From positions 186,001 to 250,000 of the forward strand of contig NZ_VBUT01000010.1 of NCBI RefSeq assembly GCF_005863245.1: a stretch of 64,000 nt of DNA, given 5' to 3'. Shown in pieces: positions 8,307-17,852 of the stretch. Both the position numbers and the translations under genes were made by a program. The first letter of the stretch is position 1; each line of letters begins with the position of its first letter. Origin of the DNA: Nocardia cyriacigeorgica. Its GTDB lineage: Bacteria; Actinomycetota; Actinomycetes; Mycobacteriales; Mycobacteriaceae. The notes beneath the pieces are model-generated. The model saw nothing but the letters and a program-made list of their open reading frames with translations, ran no database searches and had not been told where the DNA came from.

Positions 8307-9470
8307 TCAGCAGTGCAGCGGCGCACCCTTGAACCACGCCATCCGCAACACCGACGCGTCCACCTGCGCGATGGGCAGCCGCCCGCTCCACACCGCCTGT
8401 TCGAGCCGGTCCAGCACCTGCGGAACGGCATCGGTGGTGATCCACAGGGCGTTGTCGGCACCGGCCACCAGCGAGGCCTCCACCGCCTCCGGAATGCTCA
8501 TGCGATCGGTGATGGCCGCCATGCCGCCGAGATCATCGGTGAAGATCGGCCCGTCGAAGGGGGCCGCGCCGTAACCGGTGCCCTTGCGCAGCAGTTCCAT
8601 CGCCGCCGGGCTGATGCTGGCGGGCACGTTCGGCGCCGTCAGTCCCGGCACGTCCAGATGCCCGACCATCACGCCCGCACCCGAACCGACCAGATCGCGA
8701 AACGGCACCAGATCGCGGTTCTGCAACTGATCCAGCGGCGGGGTGCGCACCGCGCCCAGATGCGAATCGCCGGAACCGGCGCCGTGCCCCGGGAAATGCT
8801 TCATGACGGTGCCGACCCCGACCTCGCGCATCGCGCGGATGTAGGCGCCGGCGTACTCGGTGACGACCATCGGGTCGTCGGAGAAGGATCGGTCGCCGAT
8901 GACGGAGTTGTCCGGCTGGCTGCTGACGTCGACGTCGGGCGCGAAATTCACCGTCACGCCGAGGTCTTTGAGCGCCTTACCCCGCTCCAGCGTCGCGGTG
9001 TAGAACTCCTCGGTGGTCATCGTCTTGGCGGTCTGCCGGGCCGAGGGCGCCGGGCCGATCAGATCGCTGACCCGCGAGACGCGCCCGCCCTCTTCGTCGA
9101 TGGTGACCATCAGCGGCACATTCGCCGCCGCCTTCACCTGTTCCACCTGACCGTCGGCCAGCAGCGACTGATCGGTCCAGCCGCCGATGAAGATGCCACC
9201 CACCTGGTGATCACGCACCACGGCCAGCGCGTCGGCGGTGCTGTTGACACCGACGGTGAGCAGCTGGGCCAGCTTCTGACGCGGCGTGAACTTCGCCAGA
9301 TAATCGGCCGAACAGTCGCGTTCGGCGGTGGTGGTGGCGCCGGGCGTGGCGGCCGGAGTCGCCTCGGTGGCAACCGGGCGCGAGGTGGCCGAATTCCCGG
9401 CATCACCACCGGAACATCCGGTCGCGATGGCAGCCAGAACCGCGAACAGGACCAGAGGCGTCTTGCGCAT
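8307..9470 (-). CDS. lpqI: Lipoprotein beta-N-acetylhexosaminidase LpqI (GH3, NagZ-like)
   Basis: A 387-aa lipoprotein. The signal sequence ends in lipobox AIATGC, so it should be anchored to the outer face of the membrane. The GH3 features are clear: EEGGRVSR, the KHFPGHG motif with the SGDSH acid/base Asp-His dyad, HLDVPGL, and FTDDLGGMAAI with the nucleophilic Asp. It releases GlcNAc from peptidoglycan fragments during wall turnover. ATG 9470 lacks a Shine-Dalgarno but follows TACCGT by 6 nt, so a leaderless mRNA fits. The TetR gene lies downstream on the same strand. Confidence 0.92.
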   Translation of the reverse strand: MRKTPLVLFAVLAAIATGCSGGDAGNSATSRPVATEATPAATPGATTTAERDCSADYLAKFTPRQKLAQLLTVGVNSTADALAVVRDHQVGGIFIGGWTDQSLLADGQVEQVKAAANVPLMVTIDEEGGRVSRVSDLIGPAPSARQTAKTMTTEEFYTATLERGKALKDLGVTVNFAPDVDVSSQPDNSVIGDRSFSDDPMVVTEYAGAYIRAMREVGVGTVMKHFPGHGAGSGDSHLGAVRTPPLDQLQNRDLVPFRDLVGSGAGVMVGHLDVPGLTAPNVPASISPAAMELLRKGTGYGAAPFDGPIFTDDLGGMAAITDRMSIPEAVEASLVAGADNALWITTDAVPQVLDRLEQAVWSGRLPIAQVDASVLRMAWFKGAPLHC

Positions 9471-9474
9471 ATAA

Positions 9475-9512
9475 CGACGGTAATCCGCGCGCACGGGTCG
9501 ACGGTAATCCGC
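9475..9512 (-). promoter_or_regulatory. Leaderless lpqI promoter within a 14-bp direct repeat
   Basis: The sequence GCGGATTACCGTCG occurs twice on the minus strand (9499-9512 and 9475-9488) with a 24-nt period. The proximal copy contains TACCGT (9477-9482), a TANNNT -10 element located 6 nt before the lpqI ATG. The distal copy repeats the same hexamer. Confidence 0.6.
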
Positions 9513-9611
9513 ACCGCCCATCGGCGGTGAGCGCGCCCGCGCGGGAGCCGCTCACCGGCCCGGTCCGGGAGTAACCTGAGGACGTAGCCAGGAGACCACC
9601 GGGAGGTCGCC

Positions 9612-10079
9612 GTGCCTTGCGATCTGATGCTCATCGCCTACGACGGGTCCGACCACGCCAAGCGGGCCATCGAATACGCCGGGCGGTTCCTCACGGCCAA
9701 TCGCGCGGTCGTGCTCACCGCATGGGAACCCATGGTGCGCCAGGCCGCCCGCATCTCCGGGCTCTCCGGTGTGATGCAGCCGGAATGGGTTCCCGACGAG
9801 GAGATCGAGGACGTCGCCTACGTCTCGGCCCGCGAAACCAATCGTGAAGGTGTGCGCCTGGCCGAATTGGCCGGACTCAACGCCGAGGCCAGAACCGCCG
9901 AATGCACCTCGACGATCTGGAACGCCATCGTCGAATGCGCCGACGAGCTGAATGTCGACGTCATCGTCGCCGGTACCCGCGGCGCCACCGGCATCCGCGC
10001 GCTGCTGCACAGCAGCGTGGCCGACGCGGTGCTCAAGCACTGCCATCGGCCGGTCTTCCTGGTTCCGCCGGCCAAGTGA
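9612..10079 (+). CDS. Universal stress protein (UspA family)
   Basis: A 155-aa single-domain Usp. The N-terminal LMLIAYDGSDHAKRAIEYA and C-terminal VIVAGTRGATGIRALLHSSV give the expected Rossmann-like alpha/beta nucleotide-binding fold. The phosphate-binding motif is G-x2-G-x9-S-S, with Ser replacing the usual Gly at the penultimate position. GTG 9612 has GGGAGG upstream. TAACCT at 9572-9577 could be the -10. Function in stress or dormancy physiology is by family only. Confidence 0.85.
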   Translation: MPCDLMLIAYDGSDHAKRAIEYAGRFLTANRAVVLTAWEPMVRQAARISGLSGVMQPEWVPDEEIEDVAYVSARETNREGVRLAELAGLNAEARTAECTSTIWNAIVECADELNVDVIVAGTRGATGIRALLHSSVADAVLKHCHRPVFLVPPAK

Positions 10080-10229
10080 ACCGGCCGCCCGGCCCTGCGA
10101 TGTGCGGCCTCAGTCGGCAGCGGTCATCCCGGTCGACGCCTTCGCTACACCGCCGGCGCCCGGCCGAGGCTCGATGAGATCTACGTCGCCCCGGCGGACG
10201 TAGCTCACCAACTCCGGGAATTCCGGGGC

Positions 10230-10235
10230 TACCGT
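10230..10235 (+). promoter_or_regulatory. Likely -10 of a leaderless isochorismate synthase mRNA
   Basis: TACCGT lies exactly 6 nt before ATG 10242, and there is no Shine-Dalgarno. The hexamer and spacing are the same as at lpqI. Confidence 0.5.
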
Positions 10236-10241
10236 CGGGCT

Positions 10242-11333
10242 ATGGACGGGTTCTTGCTGGCCGCCCCGGACGGTGTGGTCCGGGCGTACGACACACGCGC
10301 CACCTTCGATGACGCACAGCGGGCGGTCACCGCGCTGCGCGACGGGACGGCCGCGATGGTGGTCGGCGCCCTGCCCTTCGACCCGCGCGAACCGGCGGCG
10401 TTGAGCGTGCCGGGGCGGGTGGAGCACACCGCTGGACCGTGGCGCCCGGCCGCCGTTCCCGAACTGCCGCCGGTCAGCGTGATCAGCGAGCTGCCGAGCA
10501 CCGGCGAGCACCTGGCGCGGGTGGCGAAACTGGTCGAACAGCTCGGCGATACCCGTCGGCCGTTGCGCAAGGTGGTGGCGGCGCGGTCGGTGCTCGCCGC
10601 TGCCGCCGAACCGCTGGACGCTGAGGTGGTGGCTGCGCATCTGCTCACCCGGCATCCGCGCGCACACGTCTACGCGGTGGATTTGACCCCGGCCGGGCGG
10701 GCGGGCGAGGCGCTGGTGGGCGCGACGCCCGAGGTGCTGGTCTCCCGGCACGGCACGACCGTCACCCTGCATCCGCTCGCGGGCACCCTACCCCGCCTGG
10801 CTGACCCGGACGCCGACGCCGTGCAGGCCCGGGAACTGCTGTCCAGCACCAAGAATCGCGATGAGCACGCCTTCGTCATCGATTGGATCGCCGACAAGCT
10901 CGGCCCACTGTGCTCATCGCTATCGATCCCGGAGGGCCCCGAACTGGTGCAGACCCAGCAGGTCTGGCATCTGGGCACCCCGATCACCGGCACCCTGCGC
11001 GATCCCGCGCCCACCGCCCTGGAACTGGCGCTGCTGCTGCATCCGACGCCCGCCGTGTGCGGGACCCCCACACCGGACGCGCTGGAGGCGATCATCGAAC
11101 TCGAAGGCGACCGCGGGTTCTACGGTGGCGCCGCCGGCTGGTGCGACGCCGACGGCGACGGCGACTGGGTGGTGGCGATCCGCTGCGCCGAGATCGCGGC
11201 CGACGGGCTCTCGCTGCGCGCGTTCGCCGGCGGTGGGATCGTCGCGGCCTCGGAGCCCCGGATCGAACTGGACGAGACGACCGCAAAACTGCGCACCCTG
11301 CTCGACAGTCTCAACTGCGCGCTGCCGACATGA
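10242..11333 (+). CDS. Isochorismate synthase
   Basis: A 363-aa member of the chorismate-utilising (anthranilate synthase component I-like) family, converting chorismate to isochorismate for menaquinone or aryl-capped siderophore synthesis. Visible family blocks are LVGATPEVLVSRHG, HPLAGTLPR, HPTPAVCGTPTPDA, GDRGFYGGAAGW and FAGGGIVAASEP, in the expected order. The N-terminal ~100 residues are poorly conserved, as usual. No other menaquinone or siderophore gene is adjacent, so the pathway cannot be chosen from context. Confidence 0.88.
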   Translation: MDGFLLAAPDGVVRAYDTRATFDDAQRAVTALRDGTAAMVVGALPFDPREPAALSVPGRVEHTAGPWRPAAVPELPPVSVISELPSTGEHLARVAKLVEQLGDTRRPLRKVVAARSVLAAAAEPLDAEVVAAHLLTRHPRAHVYAVDLTPAGRAGEALVGATPEVLVSRHGTTVTLHPLAGTLPRLADPDADAVQARELLSSTKNRDEHAFVIDWIADKLGPLCSSLSIPEGPELVQTQQVWHLGTPITGTLRDPAPTALELALLLHPTPAVCGTPTPDALEAIIELEGDRGFYGGAAGWCDADGDGDWVVAIRCAEIAADGLSLRAFAGGGIVAASEPRIELDETTAKLRTLLDSLNCALPT

Positions 11334-11684
11334 TCCGGTCGACGCCGGCACCACGCCCGGAATCGTCGACACCGCCACGGCGCGATTCGAAGCACGGCCG
11401 AATCGCGCCGCGAACTACCGCCGACCCGCGACAGCGACCGTGACCGCCGCCGGCGTTCGTCCGTCGCGGGTTCGGTCTGTGCCTCGGCGAGAACGGCGCA
11501 GAGCAATACGGCCACCGCAGATCTGCCCGCGGACCTCGGCCTCGGTCGCCCGCCCGGTGTGCCCCGTCACCTGCCGATCCGGAAATATCTTTTCGCTATA
11601 GCAGACCTGCGCATACGCGAATCCCCGAAGTCCTGCTAGGTTGGCCGGGAATACCTGCCTTCCGCGAAGTATTGGAGTGCCCCG
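11334..11684 (+). other. Intergenic region upstream of the DUF2613 gene
   Basis: About 350 bp with no convincing gene; the frames are Arg/Pro-rich shadows. The AT-richer stretch 11582-11645 has TAGGTT at 11637-11642 and probably carries the promoter of the DUF2613 gene. Confidence 0.4.
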
Positions 11685-11855
11685 ATGAAGTTTGCTGTAC
11701 CTGGTGCCGCTAGTGCGGTCGCCGGCGCCGTCCTGGGTGCGATCGCGGTGTTCATCATCACGGCGGCAGTGCAGCAGAACACCCGCCCGGAGATCGACCG
11801 CAGCGGCGACGCCGACTCCTCGCTGTTGAACAACGTCGAATACGGCAGCCGCTGA
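11685..11855 (+). CDS. DUF2613 small membrane/secreted protein (56 aa)
   Basis: ATG 11685 has GGAG 9 nt upstream. The protein has a single hydrophobic segment (about residues 8-28, AASAVAGAVLGAIAVFIITA) and a short hydrophilic tail ending NNVEYGSR. Size, sequence style and position beside aftD match M. tuberculosis Rv0236A, a DUF2613 protein of unknown function. It is separated from aftD by tandem hairpins, so it is probably a monocistronic unit. One possibility is an accessory subunit of a wall-assembly enzyme, but only location supports that. Confidence 0.85.
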   Translation: MKFAVPGAASAVAGAVLGAIAVFIITAAVQQNTRPEIDRSGDADSSLLNNVEYGSR

Positions 11856-11873
11856 TCCACCCTCGGTTTCTCT

Positions 11874-11937
11874 CGGATCGCTCGCGCCCGTCGCGAGCGA
11901 TCCGCTGACCGTGCCGCGCGTCGACCCTGCGCGGCAC
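11874..11937 (+). terminator. Tandem hairpins after the DUF2613 gene
   Basis: First hairpin: a perfect 13-bp stem (CGGATCGCTCGCG with its complement, 11874-11904) and 5-nt loop. Second: GTGCCGCGC / GCGCGGCAC (11911-11937) with a 9-nt loop. There is no T-tract, which is common in high-GC actinobacteria. Confidence 0.65.
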
Positions 11938-12037
11938 CGTGGTCCGGACGCACGCGAGAACATCGCGAGTCGTTCCCTTCTGCCGTCTGCGCTTCCGATA
12001 GTCGTGATCCGGCGGGTAGGCGCGATCGCTCGCCCCG

Positions 12038-15000
12038 ATGCCCGCGACGCCGACTGATACGAACGTGATGCCCGACGACACCGCAACCTCCGTGCGCCGA
12101 CCGGACGCCGACCGGCCTTCCACACGCGTACCCAGGGCGGATCGGGCACCCGAAGAAACCGCGCCCCTCGGGAGGCGCTGGTTCGCGGGCACCGTCGTCG
12201 CCGCCTTCCTGCTGACGTTCCTCCAGGCGCCCGGCTTCACCGTCGCCGACACCAAATACGACCTGGCCGAGAACCCGCTCGGCTTCCTGGACCGCGCTTC
12301 GCACATGTGGAGCAGTCAGGCCCCGATGGGGCAGGTGCAGAACCAGGCCTACGGGTACTTCTTCCCGCACGGCAGCTTCTTCTCCCTCGGCGATCTGCTC
12401 GGGCTGCCCGCCTGGGTGACCCAGCGGATCTGGTGGGCGCTGCTGTTGCTCGCGGGGTTCTGGGGGATCGTCAAGCTGGCCGAAACGCTCGGCATCGGCA
12501 GCCGGGGCTCGCGCGTGATCGCCGCCGTGGCCTTCACGCTCTCGCCGCGGGTGCTCACCACGCTCGGGTCGATCTCCTCGGAGACGCTGCCGATGGTGCT
12601 GGCGCCGTGGGTGCTGCTGGCCCCGGCAGCACTCGGTACGGCGTATCAGCGACGACGCGGTGGTGCGCGCTCACCCGCGGGCAGTGCGCTGGCGTTGGCC
12701 TTGATGGGCGCGGTGAACGCGGTGGCGACCGTCGCGGCGTTCCTGCCCGCGCTGCTGTGGTGGGCGTCGTACCGGCCGAATCGCCGCTGGTGGCGGTTCA
12801 CCGCGGCGTGGGTTCCGCTGCTGGTGCTCGCCACGTTCTGGTGGGCGGTGCCGCTGCTGCTGCTCGGCCGGGTGAGCCCGCCGTTCCTCGACTACATCGA
12901 ATCCTCCGGCGTCACCACCCAGTGGGCCTCGCTCGGTGAGGTGCTGCGCGGCACCGACAGCTGGACGCCGTTCGTCTCGCCGGAACGCATCGCGGGCGCG
13001 GTGCTGGTCACCCAACCGGCCGCGGTGCTGGCCACCGGCCTGATCGCGGCGGCGGGCATGGCCGGGCTCGCGATGCGGTCGATGCCGGGACGCGGGCGGC
13101 TGACGTTGATCCTGTGCGTCGGACTCGTCGGCATCACCGCCGGATACGTCGGCGAACTCGGCGGACCGTTCGCCGAATCGGTGCGGGTGTTCCTGGATTC
13201 GACGGGCGCGCCGCTGCGCAATGTGCACAAGCTCGAGCCGCTCATCCGCATCCCGCTGGTGCTGGGCCTGGCGCATCTGATCGCCCGCGTTCCGCTGCCC
13301 GCCTCGGTGCCGATGCCGGTCTGGCGCAGCGCGTTCGCCCATCCCGAACGGGACCGGAAAGTGGCGGTGACCGCGCTGATCCTCACCGCGCTCGCGCTGT
13401 CCACCTCGCTGGCCTGGACCGGCAAGCTGGCCCCGCGCGGCGCCTACGACGAGGTTCCCGAGTACTGGCGCCAGACCGCGCAGTGGTTGAACGACAATGC
13501 CGCCGACACCCGTGCGCTCGTGGTGCCGGGGGCGCCGTTCGGCAGTCAGGTGTGGGGCCTGACCCGTGACGAACCGCTGCAAGCGCTGGCGCGGACACCG
13601 TGGGCGGTTCGCGACGCGGTGCCGCTGAACCCGCCTGGCACCATCCGCGCGATGGATTCGGTGCAGCGGCTGATCGCCGACGGCCGCCCCTCCGCCGGGC
13701 TGGCCGCGACGCTGGCCGGGCAGGGCATCGGCGTGGTGGTGCTGCGCAACGACCTGGACCCGGACACCTCGCGCTCGACCCGGCCCATGCTCGCCCATCA
13801 GGCGCTCGACAACTCGCCGGGACTGCGCAAGGTGGCCGAATTCGGCAACCCGATCGAAACCGGCGTCATCGCCGACGGGCTGGTCGCCGACGGCGATCTG
13901 CGCCCCGCCTACCCTGCCGTCGAGATCTACCGGGTGGATATACCGGCGCCGGGCACCCCCGCCGAGCTGCGCAGCGGCACCGGCGCACCGGATGAGCTGC
14001 CCGGCGCCTACACCGTCCCACTGAGCACCGTGCCAACCGTGCAGGGCGGGCCGGAAGTGCTGGAACGACTCAATCGCGATCCCGGCGCCGGCGCCGACCC
14101 CAGGCTGCTCGCGGCCGACCGGGCGCGCGCCGGGCTGCCGATGGGTCCGGTGACCATCACCGATACCCCGATGGCCCGCGAAACCGATTTCGGCAAGGTC
14201 GACAACCACAATTCGGCCCTGCGCGCACCCGACGACGCGCGCCGCACCCACAATCTGGTGCCCGACTATCCGGTTCCCGGTGCGGAATTGGTACGCGGCG
14301 AATGGTCCGGCGCGACCGTCACCGCATCCAGTTCCGCCGCCGACGCCACCCAGATCGGCGGTTCTGCGCCGGGCAGCTCCACCGCGGCGGCCGTCGACGG
14401 TGATCCCGCGACCGGCTGGGTCAGCAATGGCGCCGAACGCGCGGTGGGGCAATGGCTTCGGCTCGACCTCGACAAGCCCATCCGCGCGGGCCTGTTGAAG
14501 GTGACGACCAGCGCGGCCGCCATCGGCGACCCGGTGAAATGGGTGGAGGTGCGCACCGACAACGGCAGTGTGTCCGCCCGCATCTCCGAACCCGGTGCGC
14601 AGGTGTCGATTTCGCTGCCCGCGGGGACGACCAGCTGGATGACCATCACCGCCATCCGCACCAGGGACGGCACCGCGGGCGGCCAGTTCGGCATCAGCGA
14701 ACTCACCCTCGACGACTATTCGGTGCGCGACGCCCCGGTGCGCGTCGACATCCAGCACCGCACGGTGCTGCCACCCGCACCCGAAGGCGCGACCGTCGCC
14801 GGCTGGGATCTGGGACAGGAATTCCCCGGTCGCAGTGCGTGTTTCGATGCGCCTGACCGGGTGCGCTGCGGGAAGGGCCTCGGGCTCGCGCCGGAGGAAC
14901 TCGGCGCCTTCCAGCGGACGCTGTCGGTGCCCGAGGGCCTGACCGTCACGCCCGAGCTGACCTTGCGCACCCGCCAGGGACCGGCGCTCGAAGCGCTGCT

Positions 15001-16450
15001 CACCGACCCGCGCCGCCCGATCGCCCGCGGCGCCTCCGACGTCGGCGACCTGCGTGGTTCGGCCTTCGCCGCCACCGACGGCGATCCGCGCACCAGCTGG
15101 ACCGCACCCGAGGACACCGTGCGAAACCTGCTCGGCGGCAGGCCCACCCTGACCATCGAGCTGCCGGAACCGGCGCTGGTGACCGGCCTGGACATCACCG
15201 CCTCGCTGGGCGGGCTCCCGGCCGCGCCGACGTCGGTCGCGGTGAACCTCGGCAATGGACCGCAGGTACGCGAACTCGACGACGAGACGACCCGGATCGC
15301 ACTGCACCCCACCGTCACCGACCGGATCGAACTCACCTTGCAGAGCTGGGATTCGGTACTCGACCGCACCGCGCTCGGCTTCGCCCAGACCCAGCCGCCC
15401 GGACTCGCCGAGGTGTCGGTGCTCGGACCGGACTACCCGGCGCCCGCCGACCCGGACCGGTTGATCACCATCGGCTGCGCGGACGGGCCGACGGTGGCGT
15501 TGGGTGGAGCGGTCTTCCAGACCTCGGTCACCGCGACCGCTGCGGAACTGCTGTCGGGGGCACCGGTTTCGGCGCAGGTCTGTGGCGTCGATGGGCCGAC
15601 GGGCGAACCGGGTACGCCAGGACCCAAATCGGGTGCGCCGCTCGCCGATCCGGGCTCGACGGACAGCGAGGCCGATGTCGCTGGTTCCCCCGCAGCCGAC
15701 GGTGCACAGACCGCGGCCCCGACCGTCGACCTGTTCCCCGGCCGCGTGGATGTCATCGCCGCGCCGACCGAGCTGTTCTTCGTCGACCGGCTGCGGCTGG
15801 ACAACCCCGCCGTCGACCCGGTACCGAATCCGCCGGTCACCGCAGGCCCTCAGCTGCTGGTTCTGCCGCTGAGCACCAACGTCGGCTGGACCGCCGAAAC
15901 CGCCGACGGCCGCGAACTCGACCCGGTCGTGGTCGACGGCTGGAAGCAGGGCTGGCTGCTGCCCGAGGACGTCGAAGGCCCGATCACCGTCGCGTTCCCC
16001 GTCGACCGCTGGTACCGCCTCGCCATCTTCGGCGGCCTGCTGCTGTTGATCCCTCTTGTCGCCCTGGCCATTCCGCGTCGCGGCCGCCCGCTCCCGGACG
16101 GCCCGGCCCCGCACACCTGGCGCTCCCGCTGGGTCCCCGCCGTCGGCCTTGCCGCCGCGACCACGATCATCTCCGGTCCGGTCGGCACCGCCCTGACCGC
16201 GGCCGGTCTCGCCCTGATCCGCTTCGTGCACCGCATTCCGCGTACCGCGCTGGTGGTGATCGCCGGTGTCGGCACGGCGCTCTCGGCGGCGGCGTTGTCG
16301 ACGGGACCGTGGCGCTCCCCGACCGGCTACATGGGTGGTTCGCTGTGGGTGCAGCTGCCCGCCCTCATCGCCGTCATCGCGGTCGGCATCGCCGCGCTGC
16401 CGCCGCGCGGGCGCAAAGGGGAAACACCCGAGTCCGATCAACTGCCATAG
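12038..16450 (+). CDS. aftD: Arabinofuranosyltransferase AftD (GT-C, DUF3367)
   Basis: A 1470-aa integral membrane glycosyltransferase that adds arabinofuranose to arabinogalactan/lipoarabinomannan from decaprenyl-phosphoarabinose. The N-terminal half has many membrane helices. The first extracytoplasmic loop contains VADTKYDL and the GQVQNQAYGYFFPHG block typical of AftD. A long extracytoplasmic part follows, with discoidin/carbohydrate-binding-like repeats around residues 745-900 and 1000-1140, then C-terminal helices (about 1325-1460). ATG 12038 is taken; ATG 12068 is equally possible because neither has a strong ribosome site. It converges with the acyltransferase gene, 16 bp apart. The length is close to the ~1400 aa of Rv0236c. 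Confidence 0.92.
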   Translation: MPATPTDTNVMPDDTATSVRRPDADRPSTRVPRADRAPEETAPLGRRWFAGTVVAAFLLTFLQAPGFTVADTKYDLAENPLGFLDRASHMWSSQAPMGQVQNQAYGYFFPHGSFFSLGDLLGLPAWVTQRIWWALLLLAGFWGIVKLAETLGIGSRGSRVIAAVAFTLSPRVLTTLGSISSETLPMVLAPWVLLAPAALGTAYQRRRGGARSPAGSALALALMGAVNAVATVAAFLPALLWWASYRPNRRWWRFTAAWVPLLVLATFWWAVPLLLLGRVSPPFLDYIESSGVTTQWASLGEVLRGTDSWTPFVSPERIAGAVLVTQPAAVLATGLIAAAGMAGLAMRSMPGRGRLTLILCVGLVGITAGYVGELGGPFAESVRVFLDSTGAPLRNVHKLEPLIRIPLVLGLAHLIARVPLPASVPMPVWRSAFAHPERDRKVAVTALILTALALSTSLAWTGKLAPRGAYDEVPEYWRQTAQWLNDNAADTRALVVPGAPFGSQVWGLTRDEPLQALARTPWAVRDAVPLNPPGTIRAMDSVQRLIADGRPSAGLAATLAGQGIGVVVLRNDLDPDTSRSTRPMLAHQALDNSPGLRKVAEFGNPIETGVIADGLVADGDLRPAYPAVEIYRVDIPAPGTPAELRSGTGAPDELPGAYTVPLSTVPTVQGGPEVLERLNRDPGAGADPRLLAADRARAGLPMGPVTITDTPMARETDFGKVDNHNSALRAPDDARRTHNLVPDYPVPGAELVRGEWSGATVTASSSAADATQIGGSAPGSSTAAAVDGDPATGWVSNGAERAVGQWLRLDLDKPIRAGLLKVTTSAAAIGDPVKWVEVRTDNGSVSARISEPGAQVSISLPAGTTSWMTITAIRTRDGTAGGQFGISELTLDDYSVRDAPVRVDIQHRTVLPPAPEGATVAGWDLGQEFPGRSACFDAPDRVRCGKGLGLAPEELGAFQRTLSVPEGLTVTPELTLRTRQGPALEALLTDPRRPIARGASDVGDLRGSAFAATDGDPRTSWTAPEDTVRNLLGGRPTLTIELPEPALVTGLDITASLGGLPAAPTSVAVNLGNGPQVRELDDETTRIALHPTVTDRIELTLQSWDSVLDRTALGFAQTQPPGLAEVSVLGPDYPAPADPDRLITIGCADGPTVALGGAVFQTSVTATAAELLSGAPVSAQVCGVDGPTGEPGTPGPKSGAPLADPGSTDSEADVAGSPAADGAQTAAPTVDLFPGRVDVIAAPTELFFVDRLRLDNPAVDPVPNPPVTAGPQLLVLPLSTNVGWTAETADGRELDPVVVDGWKQGWLLPEDVEGPITVAFPVDRWYRLAIFGGLLLLIPLVALAIPRRGRPLPDGPAPHTWRSRWVPAVGLAAATTIISGPVGTALTAAGLALIRFVHRIPRTALVVIAGVGTALSAAALSTGPWRSPTGYMGGSLWVQLPALIAVIAVGIAALPPRGRKGETPESDQLP

Positions 16451-16466
16451 GGCGAGCCGGTCGACG

Positions 16467-17651
16467 CTACGCCTTGGCGGCGGCCTGCTCCTTGCGCTCC
16501 GCTACCAGCTGCTCGCGGCGGCGCACATACCGGCGGACCGGCTCTTCGATGAGCGCGTAGCTGGCGGCGGAGATCGGGAGCGTGATGGCGACGGTCAGGG
16601 TCAGCACCAGCAGGAAATCACCGCTGAAGGGCACGATGCCGAAGACCGGGAACACGATCGACAGCACCGCCAGATGCCAGATGAAGATGCCGTAGGACCA
16701 GCGGCCGATGGCCTGGCAGACCGGGGATTCCAGCCAGCGGTGCGGCTTCGCTTCGGCGTCGCGCAGGATCAGCGGCGCGAGCAGGGTGAATCCGATGAGC
16801 GCGCCCAGGCCCATCTTCGCCGCGTACTGCCAGGGCTCGGCGCGGGTGAGCCCGGCGGGGCCGCCGAAGTTCGTCGCCGAGATCAGGAACACGACCAGCG
16901 CCACGCTCCACATCAGGAGTTGATTTCCCGCGATCCGCCGGAAGCGCAATAGCGGACGGCTATCGAATATCACCTCGGCCAAGAGCATGCCCGCGGCGAA
17001 CCACGGCAGATATCCGGGCAGCCAATTGTCGGCGTGAATGGCGTCCGGAGTGGGCACCGGAAGGAAATTCCAGCCCAGACTGATCAGCGCGAGCCCGAGC
17101 ACCGCCGGAATCCGCGCCCGCGCCGCCGCACCACGCAGGCCCGACAGCGCGAAAGCCAGCAGCGGCAGCACCAGATAGAAGGCCACCTCGACCGACAGAC
17201 TCCACATCTGGGTCAAGCCGTCGGTCAGCGTCAGGGGGATGAACACCTGCAACAGCAGCAGATTCGACAACCACACCCGGAAGCCCGCGGTATCGGCCGC
17301 GCTGGGCAGCAACACCAGCACCACGCACACCACCACCCAGTAGGCGGGCAGGATGCGGGCGGCGCGGTGCCGCAGGTAGCGGCCCACACCGGGTGCGGTG
17401 CCGAGCCCACGGGCAGCAGCCGCGTGCGGGCGCCACAGCAGAAACCCCGACAGCGCGAAGAACACCGCCACCGCCATATCGAAGCGCTCCAGCACCCGGC
17501 CGAGCACCGGAATCCCGGTCGCCGCCGTCTGGAACGCCACATGGGTGAGCAGGACACCCAGTGCCGCCATGCCGCGCATGCCTTCCAATGCGGGCAGGAA
17601 GGCGCGCGGACGAGCCGGGGCGTCCGTGGTGGTGGGTGCGGTGGCGATCAT
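16467..17651 (-). CDS. tmaT: Membrane acyltransferase 3 family protein, TmaT-like
   Basis: A 394-aa, roughly 10-helix acyltransferase of the OafA/YrhL family. The N-terminal ALEGMRGMAALGVLLTHV carries the catalytic His of the family, and FALSGFLLWRP follows. In Corynebacterium the homologue next to the DUF3068 gene (TmaT) acetylates trehalose monomycolate so that MmpL transporters can export it, and M. tuberculosis Rv0228 occupies the same position. Here it is divergent from the DUF3068 gene at 17853 and lies about 19 kb from mmpL3. The assignment to TmaT is by synteny plus family; substrate is not proven from sequence. Confidence 0.75.
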   Translation of the reverse strand: MIATAPTTTDAPARPRAFLPALEGMRGMAALGVLLTHVAFQTAATGIPVLGRVLERFDMAVAVFFALSGFLLWRPHAAAARGLGTAPGVGRYLRHRAARILPAYWVVVCVVLVLLPSAADTAGFRVWLSNLLLLQVFIPLTLTDGLTQMWSLSVEVAFYLVLPLLAFALSGLRGAAARARIPAVLGLALISLGWNFLPVPTPDAIHADNWLPGYLPWFAAGMLLAEVIFDSRPLLRFRRIAGNQLLMWSVALVVFLISATNFGGPAGLTRAEPWQYAAKMGLGALIGFTLLAPLILRDAEAKPHRWLESPVCQAIGRWSYGIFIWHLAVLSIVFPVFGIVPFSGDFLLVLTLTVAITLPISAASYALIEEPVRRYVRRREQLVAERKEQAAAKA

Positions 17652-17852
17652 CGGGTCCAGTCTGCCCTGCGGATTTCGACATGAGAATCCGACATTTCAC
17701 TTTTCGCGCTAGACTCGGGCGATTTTAGGTCCGATTCCGGCCTCGGCACGGCGTGGTTCATCACCGGGCTGTTAGTGTCGGGGCTCACGAGTGCTGTGGC
17801 ATGCCCACAGTACCGACGGAGCGACCCGTGTTCTACAACGAGGAGACTTTGC

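Noticed and set aside
11334..11684. A small gene in the gap upstream of the DUF2613 gene
   Set aside because: Frames have no ribosome site, Arg/Pro-rich composition and no recognisable domain.
12671..16441. A 1256-codon open frame on the minus strand opposite aftD
   Set aside because: It mirrors aftD in high-GC DNA, is Arg/Gly/His-rich, and lacks any motif; aftD has clear homology features.
16441..17700. Plus-strand frames opposite the TmaT-like gene (about 16266-17684)
   Set aside because: Arg/His/Gln-rich shadows of the acyltransferase; the minus strand has clear acyltransferase-3 motifs.
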